A stretch of DNA of 64,000 bases from Achromobacter sp. Root83 (GCF_001428845.1 NZ_LMIU01000025.1:63435-127434), one strand, 5' to 3'; counted from the stretch's first letter, positions 8,472 through 16,639 are shown. Notes: generated by a model not told the origin, from the letters alone. Translations and numbers: made by a program.

Positions 8472-9038
8472 TTACCTGGATTTCGCGGTGACGCTTTGCT
8501 GCAAGGTCTTCGCGGCCTGCAGATGCTGCTGCAGGCTCGGAAGCGTTTCGATGGCGAACTGCTTCACCTCGGGATCCTTGACCTCCTTGGAAGCCTTCTC
8601 GAACAGCTTTACGGCGTCCTCATGCGCGTCCACGCCGATCTCATCCGCATAGGCCTTGTCGAAGCCTTCGTCGCGCAGCCCCAGCGCCTTGAGCTTGGCG
8701 GACTGCATCATCGAAGGTTCCTTCGGCGGCTCGAAGCCCTTGGACTTGGCCAAGGCTTCCAGCTGCTGCCCCACTTTGGCGTGATCGTCGATCATCTTCT
8801 GCGCGAATTGCTTCACGTCAGCGTTTTTCGACTTTTCCAGGGCCATCTTGCTGCCGGCCATCTCGAGGTGGCCGGATTCCGCGGCGTCAGTCAAAAAGCC
8901 GCGGGTTTCACTATCGAGCTTGTTGGTCGAGGCGGGCACCTGGCCGCCAGAAGCGGCAGGCGTCTGGGCCAAAGCAGCCGTCCCCATGCCGAAGACAAGC
9001 GCAGCGCCAATCCCTACCTTCAAAAGACCTATTTTCAT
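8472..9038 (-). CDS. DUF4142 domain-containing secreted protein
   Basis: 188 residues with an N-terminal signal peptide (basic MKIGLLK, hydrophobic core, cleavage likely after AALA). The mature part is a helical, ferritin-like DUF4142 domain: FLTDAAESGHLEMAGSKMA, then VKQFAQKMIDDHAKVGQQL. The histidines and acidic residues are placed as in the family, but a metal site has not been shown generally. It is exported to the periplasm. GGAGG precedes the ATG. Members often sit in stress loci with catalase and DUF892 genes, as here. Confidence 0.85.
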   Translation of the reverse strand: MKIGLLKVGIGAALVFGMGTAALAQTPAASGGQVPASTNKLDSETRGFLTDAAESGHLEMAGSKMALEKSKNADVKQFAQKMIDDHAKVGQQLEALAKSKGFEPPKEPSMMQSAKLKALGLRDEGFDKAYADEIGVDAHEDAVKLFEKASKEVKDPEVKQFAIETLPSLQQHLQAAKTLQQSVTAKSR

Positions 9039-9148
9039 GCGGACCTCCAGTTGTGATTCATCGCCGATTGACGGGCTAAAGCCGCCCGACGTGTGCCGCC
9101 CTCTCAGCAGACGCCATGCCCGGAGCGCTGACGCGGGTCGCGCGCGGG

Positions 9149-9406
9149 TCATTCAAAGTCGCCCTCGCCCACCTGTATCGGGCCGTCGGTGGGCACCCAT
9201 TGCGTGCGGTGGGCAAGCTCGCGCAGCGCGTCTGCGCCGCCTTCGAACGCCCGCAGCAGCTCGGGAGCGGTGTCATCCGCGGCGCCAAACCGCTGGCGCA
9301 GCACATCGCCCGAAATCTCGAACTGCCGTGTCACGCCCGACGTTTCCATTTCGAAGACAATGGCGTCGCCTTGCGCCTTCGCGTTTGTGGATTTGGTGAA
9401 TTTCAT
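9149..9406 (-). CDS. DUF1488 family protein
   Basis: 85 residues, the usual size of DUF1488 proteins. The pattern AIVFEMETSGVTRQFEIS, DVLRQRFGA and a C-terminal helical part ending with an acidic tail fits the family, whose members bear no known function. AGGAG seven bases upstream supports the ATG at 9406. It is transcribed in the same direction as the DUF4142 gene, about 110 bases ahead of it. Confidence 0.7.
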   Translation of the reverse strand: MKFTKSTNAKAQGDAIVFEMETSGVTRQFEISGDVLRQRFGAADDTAPELLRAFEGGADALRELAHRTQWVPTDGPIQVGEGDFE

Positions 9407-9613
9407 GCGTAGCTCCTGGCTCGTGGTCGTGAGTGCGCATAGCGCGGGTTGCATCAAGCAGCACAGGGCAGCAAGTAGTGTTCCGGCGGGTGGTCTGTGT
9501 GCACGCCCGGATCCCCGGGAACCAGGTCCGTGAACTACCCAGAGGTCCGGCAGATGCGCGGTCCGGCGGCCACGTGCCCTCCGCCTGAATGGCCACACCC
9601 GCGTGGCCGAAGG

Positions 9614-9711
9614 TATGACCACTTTGCCGCGCAGGTGACGAAATGGGCAGGATCGCCCGTGGCGTTCGGCATCGCGCTGATCGCCGTGATCGTTTGGGGA
9701 ATCTTCAGCCT
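9614..9711 (+). pseudogene. N-terminal scrap of a low-affinity iron permease family protein
   Basis: About 30 codons read YDHFAAQVTKWAGSPVAF then GIALIAVIVWG, the first amphipathic segment and first transmembrane helix of the low-affinity iron permease family. The downstream part of that family (a second helix followed by LVINTGTTIVTFLMVFLIQ) is absent. Homology ends exactly where the stop codon of the minus-strand gene at 9712 lies, which looks like a deletion junction. No credible start codon or ribosome site is visible. Confidence 0.6.
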
Positions 9712-10182
9712 TCAGGCAGGCGGATCGACACGCGGCGCTACCGGCGCCATGGCGTTGCGGGCCGCCCGCACCGCGCGCAGCCGGCGCACTTCGGCATCCA
9801 GCTTTGCGCGCAGCATTTCGACCTCTTGCTCATCGGTGGCGCGCAAGGCAGCGGCGCGCACGTCCGAGATCATTGTGGCTAACTGAATCATGTCCGGATC
9901 TGTCAAAGCGCCGCTAACCCGCCTCACCTGGCTGCGCTCGAGCAGCTCGGCAAAGCGCGCACGCAGCGCAACGGCGGCCATCGCGCGCAATGGCTGTTTC
10001 AGGAACGGCGGCCAACCCAGTGCCGCCCCGGCGGTCAGCGCCGTTGTCCTGGCCCAGGCCCCGGCGAGGCCCGAGCTTACCGGCGGGACACGCCGCAATG
10101 AGGGCCGGGCCAGCGCCTGCCTGTCGCGATCCATCTTGGCCAGCAAGGCATCCTTGTCAGCGAGTGTGGTGGCCTTGTGCAT
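9712..10182 (-). CDS. hypothetical protein following the holin-family gene (YqjK-position)
   Basis: 156 residues. Residues 1-~85 (KDALLAKMDRDRQALA, a hydrophobic segment ALTAGAALGWPPFL, then basic residues) recall the short YqjK-type proteins that follow yqjE in many genomes, though the identity is weak. Residues ~90-156 are a charged helical segment (EQEVEMLRAKLDAEVRRLRAV) that I do not recognise. The C-terminus may derive from a fusion, since its stop codon abuts the iron-permease scrap on the other strand. GGAG lies five bases before the ATG; the start overlaps the end of the holin-family gene by 26 bases, so the two are co-transcribed. Confidence 0.55.
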   Translation of the reverse strand: MHKATTLADKDALLAKMDRDRQALARPSLRRVPPVSSGLAGAWARTTALTAGAALGWPPFLKQPLRAMAAVALRARFAELLERSQVRRVSGALTDPDMIQLATMISDVRAAALRATDEQEVEMLRAKLDAEVRRLRAVRAARNAMAPVAPRVDPPA

Positions 10183-10549
10183 AATGGCTCCGGGCAGCGT
10201 CCGTATCCAGGCGAACCTGGCGGCTCAGTTCATTAAAGGGAGATCCCTTGGGCGCGCTGCGGCTGGAGATAGCCAGCGAAACCAGCGTGATCAGCAGCCA
10301 CGCCCCCGCCACCAGCCATGCGGCGAGCTTGCGGTAATCGGTGTCCCAGAAGCTGACGATGGCCGCCACGGACACGAATCCCAAGGTGCCAAGCGCACAG
10401 AACACAAGCGCCACACCACTGATCAGGGTGGCGACCAGGGCCGTCCGGTACAGCGACAGCTCGATGCCGATAAGCTCGACGTAATCGCCCGAGCGTTCCG
10501 CGGCGAATTCCGCAATGCGGCGCAGTCTGCGCAATCGTTCCGAAATCAT
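10157..10549 (-). CDS. phage holin family protein, YqjE-like
   Basis: 130 residues with two long transmembrane helices (about residues 36-58 and 75-97) separated by a short turn (DTDYRKL), preceded by a basic amphipathic N-terminus (ERLRRLRRIAEFAAERSGDY). This is the layout of the YqjE / holin-X superfamily, chromosomal membrane proteins of unknown function that usually sit with YqjD/ElaB-type ribosome-associated proteins. AAGGAG six bases before the ATG fixes the start at 10549. No phage genes are nearby, so this is not a prophage lysis gene. Confidence 0.72.
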   Translation of the reverse strand: MISERLRRLRRIAEFAAERSGDYVELIGIELSLYRTALVATLISGVALVFCALGTLGFVSVAAIVSFWDTDYRKLAAWLVAGAWLLITLVSLAISSRSAPKGSPFNELSRQVRLDTDAARSHYAQGHHTR

Positions 10550-10616
10550 GGCGACTCCTTTGGCGATGACACGCCAGGTCAGCAAATTGCATACCCGCGC
10601 ACAGGGGTAAGGCGTG

Positions 10617-11756
10617 TCAGGCCACAACCTGGTTGCGGCCGGCGTGCTTGGCCTGATAGAGCTTGCCATCGGCGCGCCGGAACAGGGATTCCCAAGTCTC
10701 GGCCTGGCCGGCCTGCGCCACGCCTACGCTGATCGTGACGGAAATCTCCGCGCCGAGAATGCGCGGGGCGTCCTGTACAGCGCGGCGCAGGCGCTCTGCA
10801 TAAGCGCGCGCTTCTGTCCCCGCTGCGTCAGGCAGGTAGATCGCGAACTCCTCGCCGCCGATGCGTCCCAGCACGTCGCCTTCGCGCACCGCGCCGCTCA
10901 ATGCCCTGGCCACGTGCTGCAGCACCATGTCGCCGCTCTGGTGGCCGTGCAGGTCGTTGACGCGCTTGAAGTGATCAACATCACAGATGATCAGCGCAGC
11001 CCCGGCGCGCGCGTGCGCGTGCTGCGGCCGCGCACGCGCCTCAAAGCCGCGCCGGTTATAGACGCCGGTGAGCCAGTCCCTGTCGCCCTCGCTTCGCACC
11101 TCATCAATGGCGTCCGCGGCGATCGCCACCAGCAGCGCGATGGCCAGGGTGACGCTGAACACCGCAAGCGACAGCTGCAGGAGCTGCCAGAACCGCGAAT
11201 CGGCGAAAGCGAGCGCGCCCTGTGGCGCACGCGCGCCCAGGCTGAGCAAGGTGCGCGGCAGGAAATGCAGGCCGAACAGCAGCACCACCACGAACAATGC
11301 GGTATCGACGCGCCGCCGCCTGGGTGCGCGCCGCATGCGCAGCGCCGCCCCGCAAAACAGCAGCCCCATGCCTACATTCAGCGCGTAGACACGAACCAGC
11401 AGGTTGCGGTCGATATAGTAGAAGTACCAGAGCACGCCCATCATTGCGGCGGTGAAGACGCCGAAGGCAAGCCAGGGCAGCCGCACGCCGGCGCGCGCAA
11501 GGATGCCCTGCACCACCAGACAGGCCGCCGATGTGTACAGGACGCCTGAGCACAGCGCATTCAGCCCCGTGTCCCGCGGCCAATAGAGCACCTGCGAAAC
11601 CGCTCCCACCGCGAACAGCGCGCAGCCGGCAGCCAGGTGCAGCAAGAATGCGCGGCGGCGAAAGAAAAACCAGATAGCGAAAAAGGCGGCGCCGAAGACC
11701 AGAAGCAGCGCGGGCGCGATCAATGACAGGGTCACGCGGACGAGCGCACCGTCCAT
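10617..11756 (-). CDS. membrane-bound diguanylate cyclase (GGDEF)
   Basis: 379 residues. Residues 1-~195 contain six to seven transmembrane helices without a recognised sensor domain name. The C-terminal ~165 residues are a GGDEF domain: DWLTGVYNRRGFE, DVDHFKRVND and the active-site GGEEF at residues 300-304. The allosteric I-site REGD at 291-294 lies five residues before it, as expected for product-inhibited cyclases. It should therefore make cyclic di-GMP and be restrained by it. AGGA eight bases before the ATG supports start 11756. Its input signal cannot be read from sequence. Confidence 0.88.
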   Translation of the reverse strand: MDGALVRVTLSLIAPALLLVFGAAFFAIWFFFRRRAFLLHLAAGCALFAVGAVSQVLYWPRDTGLNALCSGVLYTSAACLVVQGILARAGVRLPWLAFGVFTAAMMGVLWYFYYIDRNLLVRVYALNVGMGLLFCGAALRMRRAPRRRRVDTALFVVVLLFGLHFLPRTLLSLGARAPQGALAFADSRFWQLLQLSLAVFSVTLAIALLVAIAADAIDEVRSEGDRDWLTGVYNRRGFEARARPQHAHARAGAALIICDVDHFKRVNDLHGHQSGDMVLQHVARALSGAVREGDVLGRIGGEEFAIYLPDAAGTEARAYAERLRRAVQDAPRILGAEISVTISVGVAQAGQAETWESLFRRADGKLYQAKHAGRNQVVA

Positions 11757-12187
11757 GGAGAGATTCCTATGCAGCGCGATGACGGGCATGCCGGATCATC
11801 GGTTTCACAATGCCCAAGGACGGTCGGCGCTGCGGGTGACCGGCGCGACCTTCATGGGAATTCTGCGAAGATATCACGGCCGCAGCCGCCCCCTGTCCGG
11901 GTCGCACCCGTGCATATCGCGGTCCGGGACGCCTGGACGCGCCGAGCGGCTGCCTCTGGCCCCCGCAACGGGGCACCCGGAGCCCCCGCACGCCTGCCTC
12001 TGTCAGCACGCCTTCGGCAAGCGCGTCCGCGCTACGGAACACCGCGCGCAGATCGGGGGCTTTGTCCAGCAGTTCGGCTGCGGCGCACGGCCGCACGCTG
12101 GTCATCGCCAGTGGCCAGCCTCACGTTGCGCCAACCCTAGATCACGGCGAATTGAGCGTAAGCCGCCGGGGGCTGGCGCTCAATGCA
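11757..12187. other. 431-base gap without a convincing gene
   Basis: Lies between the diguanylate cyclase start and the end of the histidine kinase gene. A minus-strand frame from 12105 begins MTSVRPCAAAELLDKAP and continues LRAVFRSADALAEGV, faintly like the N-terminal winged-helix part of AbiEi-type antitoxins, but it degrades into low-quality sequence and has no ribosome site. I see no promoter or terminator that I would defend. Confidence 0.4.
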
Positions 12188-13879
12188 TCAGGGCAACCGC
12201 GCGCCGCTTTTGGCGATGCGTTGCAGCAGATGCGCCAGCTCCTCAAGCTGGTAGGGCTTGGTGAGCAGCGGAATGCCTTCCTGCTCCGCACGCTTGGCCT
12301 CTTCGCCCGGAAAACCGGTCACCAGGACCACGGGGAGCCGCGGCCTCTGCGTCCGGACCTCGCGCGCCAGCTGCACGCCACTTTTCCCGCCGGGCATCAT
12401 GACGTCCGACAGCAGGATGTCGATGGGGACATCGTCGTTCAAGACGTCCAGGGCTTCCGCGGCGCTTGCCGCGGATGTCACTTCGTAGCCCAGTTCCAGC
12501 AGCATGCTGGTGGTCAACGCGGCAACCTCGTCGTCGTCTTCGACCAGCAGAACGTTCAGCGAGCTTAGCCGGCCTTCAACAGGCGCTGATGCCGGTTCCT
12601 GCCCAGCGTCTTCCACGTGCTTCATCGAGCGCGGCAGGAAGATGTTTACGGTCGTTCCGGCGCCGACCTTGGTCGTCACTTGAATCGTGCCGCCGGACTG
12701 GGTGGCAAAGCCGTATGCCTGGGCCAGCCCCAACCCTGACCCCTTGCCGACATCCTTGGTGGTGAAGAAGGGCTCGAACATGCGCGCCGCAACATCCGGC
12801 GCCATGCCCGTGCCGGTGTCCGTCACATAGAGCAGAACATGGTCCTCGGAGAAGTCTCCGTCTGGCGACGGCGGCACGTTCTGGGTGCCGATCTCGATCA
12901 CGCCGCCGCGCGGCATCGCGTCGCGAGCGTTGACGGCCAGATTCAGGATCACGAGTTCCAGTTCATCGGCATCGACCTCGACCGTCCAAAGGCTGTCGGA
13001 CAGTTTAAGGACGATCTTGATGTCTCCACGCAGGCTGCGTTCCAGCATCTCCAGCATGTTGCGAACCAGCGGGCTCAGGTCCAGGGCACGCGGTGACAGG
13101 GCCTGCCGGCGGGCGAAGGTCAATAGTTGGCGCGTCAGCGACGCACCCCGCTCAACGGCCTGGCGCATTGATACGTGCAGGCGATTTCGCCGGGATTCAT
13201 CGACCGGGCGGCCCAACATCTGCAACCCCCCGGAAATCACCATCAGCAGGTTATTGAAATCATGAGCCACGCCGCCCGTCAGCTGGCCCAGGGCCTCAAG
13301 CTTCTGCGCCTGGCGCAGTGATTCCTCGATCCTGCTTCTTTCCTTCATTTGCTGCTGAAGCTCGGCGTTCGCATTTTCGAGTTCCTGGGTGCGCCTTGCC
13401 ACAACGGATTCAAGCGTTTGGGCGGCCGATTTCTCGGCCAGAAGCAGCTCCCTGATTTCATATTGGCGCATCCGGGATCGGGCTGCCGTTCGCACCATTG
13501 TCGTCAATGCAAGGCTATGGACGGGCCGTTCAAGGACAGAGACGTTTTGCAGGACATCAATCATCTTTTCCCGCCAGCGCACCACCAGGCCGCTTTGCGA
13601 CTTGCCCGTCAGCACCACGAAATGCAGACCGGACCACGCGGGTTGCGTGCCCACCCATTGCCCAATCTTTTCCAGATTCTCGCCAAAAAGACCTTCTTCC
13701 GTGACGCAGACAGCCAGCGCCCCGGCCGTCGCCCCGTCGACAAGATCACCGATACCGCCACACACCAATGTGGAAAATCCATCGCGCTCAAGAAGCTTTG
13801 CGCAGGCCGGTCCATCACGCCCAATGGGCGCGTAAACCAGGACCCGGCCTTCGGTGTTTTCAGAATGAGGCATCGCCAT
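12188..13879 (-). CDS. hybrid histidine kinase with N-terminal degenerate receiver and C-terminal receiver
   Basis: 563 residues, cytoplasmic. Residues ~10-130 look like a receiver-fold module lacking a clear phospho-acceptor. Residues ~140-190 form a coiled coil (LENANAELQQQMKERSRIEE). The dimerisation/phosphotransfer domain has the acceptor histidine at residue 206 in TGGVAHDFNN. The ATPase domain carries NLAVNARDAMP, VTDTGTGM and KGSGLGLAQAYG. The final ~120 residues are an intact receiver with acceptor Asp492 (ILLSDVMMP) and a conserved TKPY lysine. The gene overlaps the end of the KaiC-like gene by 20 bases, so the pair is translationally coupled and the kinase probably works with that ATPase. 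Output is unclear because no DNA-binding domain is present. Confidence 0.9.
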   Translation of the reverse strand: MAMPHSENTEGRVLVYAPIGRDGPACAKLLERDGFSTLVCGGIGDLVDGATAGALAVCVTEEGLFGENLEKIGQWVGTQPAWSGLHFVVLTGKSQSGLVVRWREKMIDVLQNVSVLERPVHSLALTTMVRTAARSRMRQYEIRELLLAEKSAAQTLESVVARRTQELENANAELQQQMKERSRIEESLRQAQKLEALGQLTGGVAHDFNNLLMVISGGLQMLGRPVDESRRNRLHVSMRQAVERGASLTRQLLTFARRQALSPRALDLSPLVRNMLEMLERSLRGDIKIVLKLSDSLWTVEVDADELELVILNLAVNARDAMPRGGVIEIGTQNVPPSPDGDFSEDHVLLYVTDTGTGMAPDVAARMFEPFFTTKDVGKGSGLGLAQAYGFATQSGGTIQVTTKVGAGTTVNIFLPRSMKHVEDAGQEPASAPVEGRLSSLNVLLVEDDDEVAALTTSMLLELGYEVTSAASAAEALDVLNDDVPIDILLSDVMMPGGKSGVQLAREVRTQRPRLPVVLVTGFPGEEAKRAEQEGIPLLTKPYQLEELAHLLQRIAKSGARLP

Positions 13880-15380
13880 CGCTTTGCAATAGGCGCATGT
13901 CGTCGCCCGTGTAATGCGGCGTTCCCGAGAAGATGCCGCTAAAGGCCGTAAGCGGTGGGCCCACCGTCAGCCCTTGCCCGGACAATTTGAACTCGCGGAT
14001 GGCGTGCTCATGGGCGCCACTGCGCTTTTTGACTACCGACAGCGCGCGCCGTACGCGTCCAGCATGCTCGAAATACCGCAACATGATGACCGCGTCGCTG
14101 AGATAACTGATATCGAGCGGCGTCTCTATCGGACCGACCAGGCCGTGTTGCGCCAGGACCATGATCGTGGTCACGCCCTGCTGGCCAAGGTAGCTCAACA
14201 GTTCGTGCATCTGCAGAACAAGAAAACGCCCGTCCGGCATCGCGTTCAGATACCCGTTAAGGCTGTCGATCACAATCACGCGAGCGCCATCGACTTCCAC
14301 ACTACGGCGAACCAGCGAAGTGAATTCGCCTGGCGACAACTCGGCGGGATCGACCTGCCGGATGGTCAAGAGACCCGCGTCCAAGGCGGGCGCCAGTTCC
14401 ATCCCCAGCGCCTGGGTACGTGTCTGGAGCGTGGCCTGTGACTCATCGAACGCGAATACAGCCGCCTTTTCGCCGCGGTTCGTGGCCGCCAAAGCGTAAG
14501 TAATGGCGAGCGAAGATTTTCCGACCCCTGCGGCGCCAATCAATAGTGCATTGGTCCCACGTTCCAGTCCCCCGCCCAACAGCTTGTCCAATTCCATGTT
14601 TCCGCTGGGCGTCGGGGTGGCGAGGAAATGCGTGTGGTGCTCGGCCGCGATCAGGCGGGGATACACGTCAAGCCCACCTTTCTTGATCGAAAAGTCGTGG
14701 TATCCACCGCGAAAATCGACTCCCCGCATTTTCAGCACCCTCAAGCGGCGGCGTTGCGCGCCGTAATCAACCGCCAGTTGCTCCAGGGCAATAACGCCGT
14801 GGGCAATCGAATGCAACTGAAGGTCATCCTCTTTGGATGAATGGTCGTCCAACAGAATGACAGTGCATTGGCGGTTCGAGAAAAAATGTTTCAGTGCAAG
14901 AATTTGCCGCCGATAGCGCAGGGATCCCTGCGCCAGCAGACGCAGTTCGGACAGGCTGTCTATCACCACCCGGGCGGGGTCAAGCGCGGCGACCTTGTCG
15001 AGCACCAAACGGGTGGTCTCGCTTAGCTCCATTTCAGCGGGATGCAAAACGGTCAGTTCACGCTCAGGATCAAGCACGTCCTCGGAAACGAGCTCCAGGA
15101 TCTCAACAGTGTCCAGGGACCATCCGTGCCGCTGGGCCACCAGCCGTAGTTCCGCCGGGCTCTCCGACAGCGCGACGTAGAGCGTCCGTTCGCCCTGGCG
15201 CCCGCCTTCTAGAAGGAACTGCATGCCCAGCGTAGTTTTGCCGGTGCCGGGGCGACCTTCGCACAGGTACAACCGGTTGGCGTCCAAGCCGCCCCCCAGG
15301 ATGTCGTCCAAGCCGATATTTCCAGTCGAAAGCCGGGGTAACTCGACCTCTAGGGCCGCCTTGTGATCTGTATTGTTCAT
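13860..15380 (-). CDS. two-domain KaiC-like RecA-superfamily ATPase
   Basis: 506 residues with tandem KaiC domains. The first has Walker A GRPGTGKTT (about residue 43), the second GAAGVGKSS (about residue 283); VIDSLSELR and VIDSLNGYL are the Walker B strands. The catalytic glutamate pair of cyanobacterial KaiC is Ser-Glu in domain one (ALSESPAEL) and Asp-Glu in domain two (FAFDESQ). At the phosphorylation site, where cyanobacterial KaiC has Ser-Thr, this protein has Ser425-Tyr426 (DISYLSD). The C-terminal KKRSGAHEHAIREF is the usual KaiC signature. No kaiA or kaiB is present; the next gene is a hybrid histidine kinase, an arrangement common in non-cyanobacterial KaiC homologues linked to stress signalling. 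GGGAG precedes the ATG. Confidence 0.9.
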   Translation of the reverse strand: MNNTDHKAALEVELPRLSTGNIGLDDILGGGLDANRLYLCEGRPGTGKTTLGMQFLLEGGRQGERTLYVALSESPAELRLVAQRHGWSLDTVEILELVSEDVLDPERELTVLHPAEMELSETTRLVLDKVAALDPARVVIDSLSELRLLAQGSLRYRRQILALKHFFSNRQCTVILLDDHSSKEDDLQLHSIAHGVIALEQLAVDYGAQRRRLRVLKMRGVDFRGGYHDFSIKKGGLDVYPRLIAAEHHTHFLATPTPSGNMELDKLLGGGLERGTNALLIGAAGVGKSSLAITYALAATNRGEKAAVFAFDESQATLQTRTQALGMELAPALDAGLLTIRQVDPAELSPGEFTSLVRRSVEVDGARVIVIDSLNGYLNAMPDGRFLVLQMHELLSYLGQQGVTTIMVLAQHGLVGPIETPLDISYLSDAVIMLRYFEHAGRVRRALSVVKKRSGAHEHAIREFKLSGQGLTVGPPLTAFSGIFSGTPHYTGDDMRLLQSDGDASF

Positions 15381-15633
15381 ATTTGTTCTCCCATACTTAG
15401 CCGACCAGCATATCGCCCTCTGATATTCCAGAGAATCACAAGGTTTGAGAGATTTTTACACTCGTTTCCAGGGCGGGGAAGGCAATGCCTTGGATGAGCA
15501 GGGACGAAATGGGGCGCCCGAAGGAGCCCGGGCGCAAGTTTCATGCCTGGGGGTGCGTATTCCGGCAGGAATTGGCCGCGAACACCAGTGCTGTCGCAGC
15601 TATGCGGCCCGCGGAAAAAGCTGGCGATTTGCT

Positions 15634-15855
15634 TCAGTCTGAATGTAACAATTGCCTGCGCCGTTCCAGGTCGGCCAGCCGCGCGGCGGTTTCCTCACGC
15701 CACCCGGCTTCCCAGGAAGCCAGTTTGGCGCGCCACTTTCGGCGAGGCTCACCCGTGCGTTTGGGCAGGTTGTCCGGTTTCAGAAGGGGGCAAGCTGACA
15801 AGGGCACGCCGTGGCGCGCTGCGTCCTGCCCGGCTGTGTGGATTGAGTCGTACAT
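15634..15855 (-). CDS. small basic protein resembling ribosome modulation factor (Rmf/CrpP-like)
   Basis: 73 residues. AGQDAARHGVPLSACPLL followed by a basic stretch (KRTGEPRRKWRAKLA) and SWEAGWREE matches the layout of Rmf-family proteins: an N-terminal AxxxGxxA helix, a Cys-Pro turn, then a W-x-x-G-W-R-E helix. Rmf dimerises and inactivates 70S ribosomes in stationary phase. This protein is longer than the 55-residue Escherichia coli Rmf because of an insert between the helices. GAGGTGG lies five bases before ATG 15855; the GTG nine bases upstream falls inside that ribosome site and is not used. It is upstream of, and co-oriented with, the KaiC-like gene. Confidence 0.55.
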   Translation of the reverse strand: MYDSIHTAGQDAARHGVPLSACPLLKPDNLPKRTGEPRRKWRAKLASWEAGWREETAARLADLERRRQLLHSD

Positions 15856-15983
15856 TTGAGCCACCTCGCACCGTCACCGTCTTCCCAAAACGATGATCGA
15901 GTCGCCCACTCCTGTCCACTTCCGTTACCGGACGAAATAAGGACCCGTGCACTGTTTTTCAGCGCCGGATGTTCACGCCTTTT

Positions 15984-16268
15984 CCGGAAGGGGGAAACCG
16001 GACGCGCAAGCTTGACACCCAGTTCCTCGACCAATTCGAGTACCGCCAACAGCAATGACTCCTGAGTCGCAAGGAATTTTGTCAGGCTCGTGGTCAATAC
16101 GTAGGCTCGCAATTCCACTTCAATGCGTCCTATCTGGACGCCGACGCATCGCACGCGAGGCCAACCGTCGGATTTCTCGACCATTTCGTCGGAGGCCACC
16201 ATGACCTGCAAGCGTTCAAGCAATAACCGAAGCTGGCTTGCGGGCGTCGCCACGTCGAGGGCCAGCGT
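15984..16268 (-). pseudogene. C-terminal domain relic of an MscS-family mechanosensitive channel
   Basis: Roughly 90 codons encode TPASQLRLLLERLQVMVAS, then RVRCVGVQIGRIEVELRAYV, FLATQESLLLAVLELVEE and GVKLARP. This is the alpha/beta C-terminal cytoplasmic domain of MscS-type channels (RVRFVGxxxxSxxxExFAYVxTxxxxEFLAIREDLLLRIxDIVEEAGxxxAxP). No membrane helices or beta domain precede it; sequence upstream leads straight into the tRNA-His region. The frame runs on for ~65 unrelated codons before a stop at 15780. It is a 3' fragment without a usable start. Confidence 0.72.
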
Positions 16269-16328
16269 GTGCATGAATAGACAACGGGAAAGCGCCAAAA
16301 TAATTAGAATTTTTATGACGGCGCAAAT

Positions 16329-16357
16329 GAAAACAGCCGCTGCAAGCGGCTGTTTTC
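16329..16357 (-). terminator. terminator downstream of tRNA-His
   Basis: An 11-bp stem (AAAACAGCCGC at 16330-16340 with GCGGCTGTTTT at 16346-16356) around a 5-base loop. On the minus strand it ends in a T-run and lies about 10 bases past the encoded CCA of the tRNA. Confidence 0.85.
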
Positions 16358-16367
16358 AAATAAATTT

Positions 16368-16443
16368 TGGGGTGGCTGATGGGGCTCGAACCCACGACAA
16401 CTGGAATCACAATCCAGGACTCTACCAACTGAGCTACAGCCAC
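16368..16443 (-). tRNA. tRNA-His (anticodon GTG)
   Basis: Minus strand reads GTGGCTGTAGCTCAG at the 5' end with a seven-base acceptor stem matching CAGCCAC at the 3' end, D-loop GTTGGTAGAG, anticodon stem-loop CTGGA-TTGTGAT-TCCAG giving anticodon GTG, T-arm GGGTTCGAGCCC, and an encoded CCA. The extra base at 16444 is G, facing C73, as required for the G-1 that identifies tRNA-His. Confidence 0.97.
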
Positions 16444-16639
16444 CTCTGGTACTGCTGAACCTTTCGGTTTTTCGCCGCTGCCAAAGTTTCCGAAGAAGCT
16501 CAACAACGAAGAGGCCGAATTCTAGCACGTTTTTTTAAGGATGCGAAAGCGCCTCTGGGCGGCGGCCCTTGCCAGCGCCGGCAGCCTTGATATCCTTGCG
16601 CATGGTTCACCTTTGGAGGCCGTCGCTTACGCCGTCGCT

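Noticed and set aside
10157..10549. Holin-family gene as evidence for a prophage
   Set aside because: The protein is the chromosomal YqjE type and no phage structural, integrase or lysis genes are near.
11767..12105. A minus-strand frame with faint similarity to an AbiEi-type antitoxin N-terminus
   Set aside because: Similarity covers about 25 residues, no ribosome site, and the rest is unlike any protein; no nucleotidyltransferase toxin gene is next to it.
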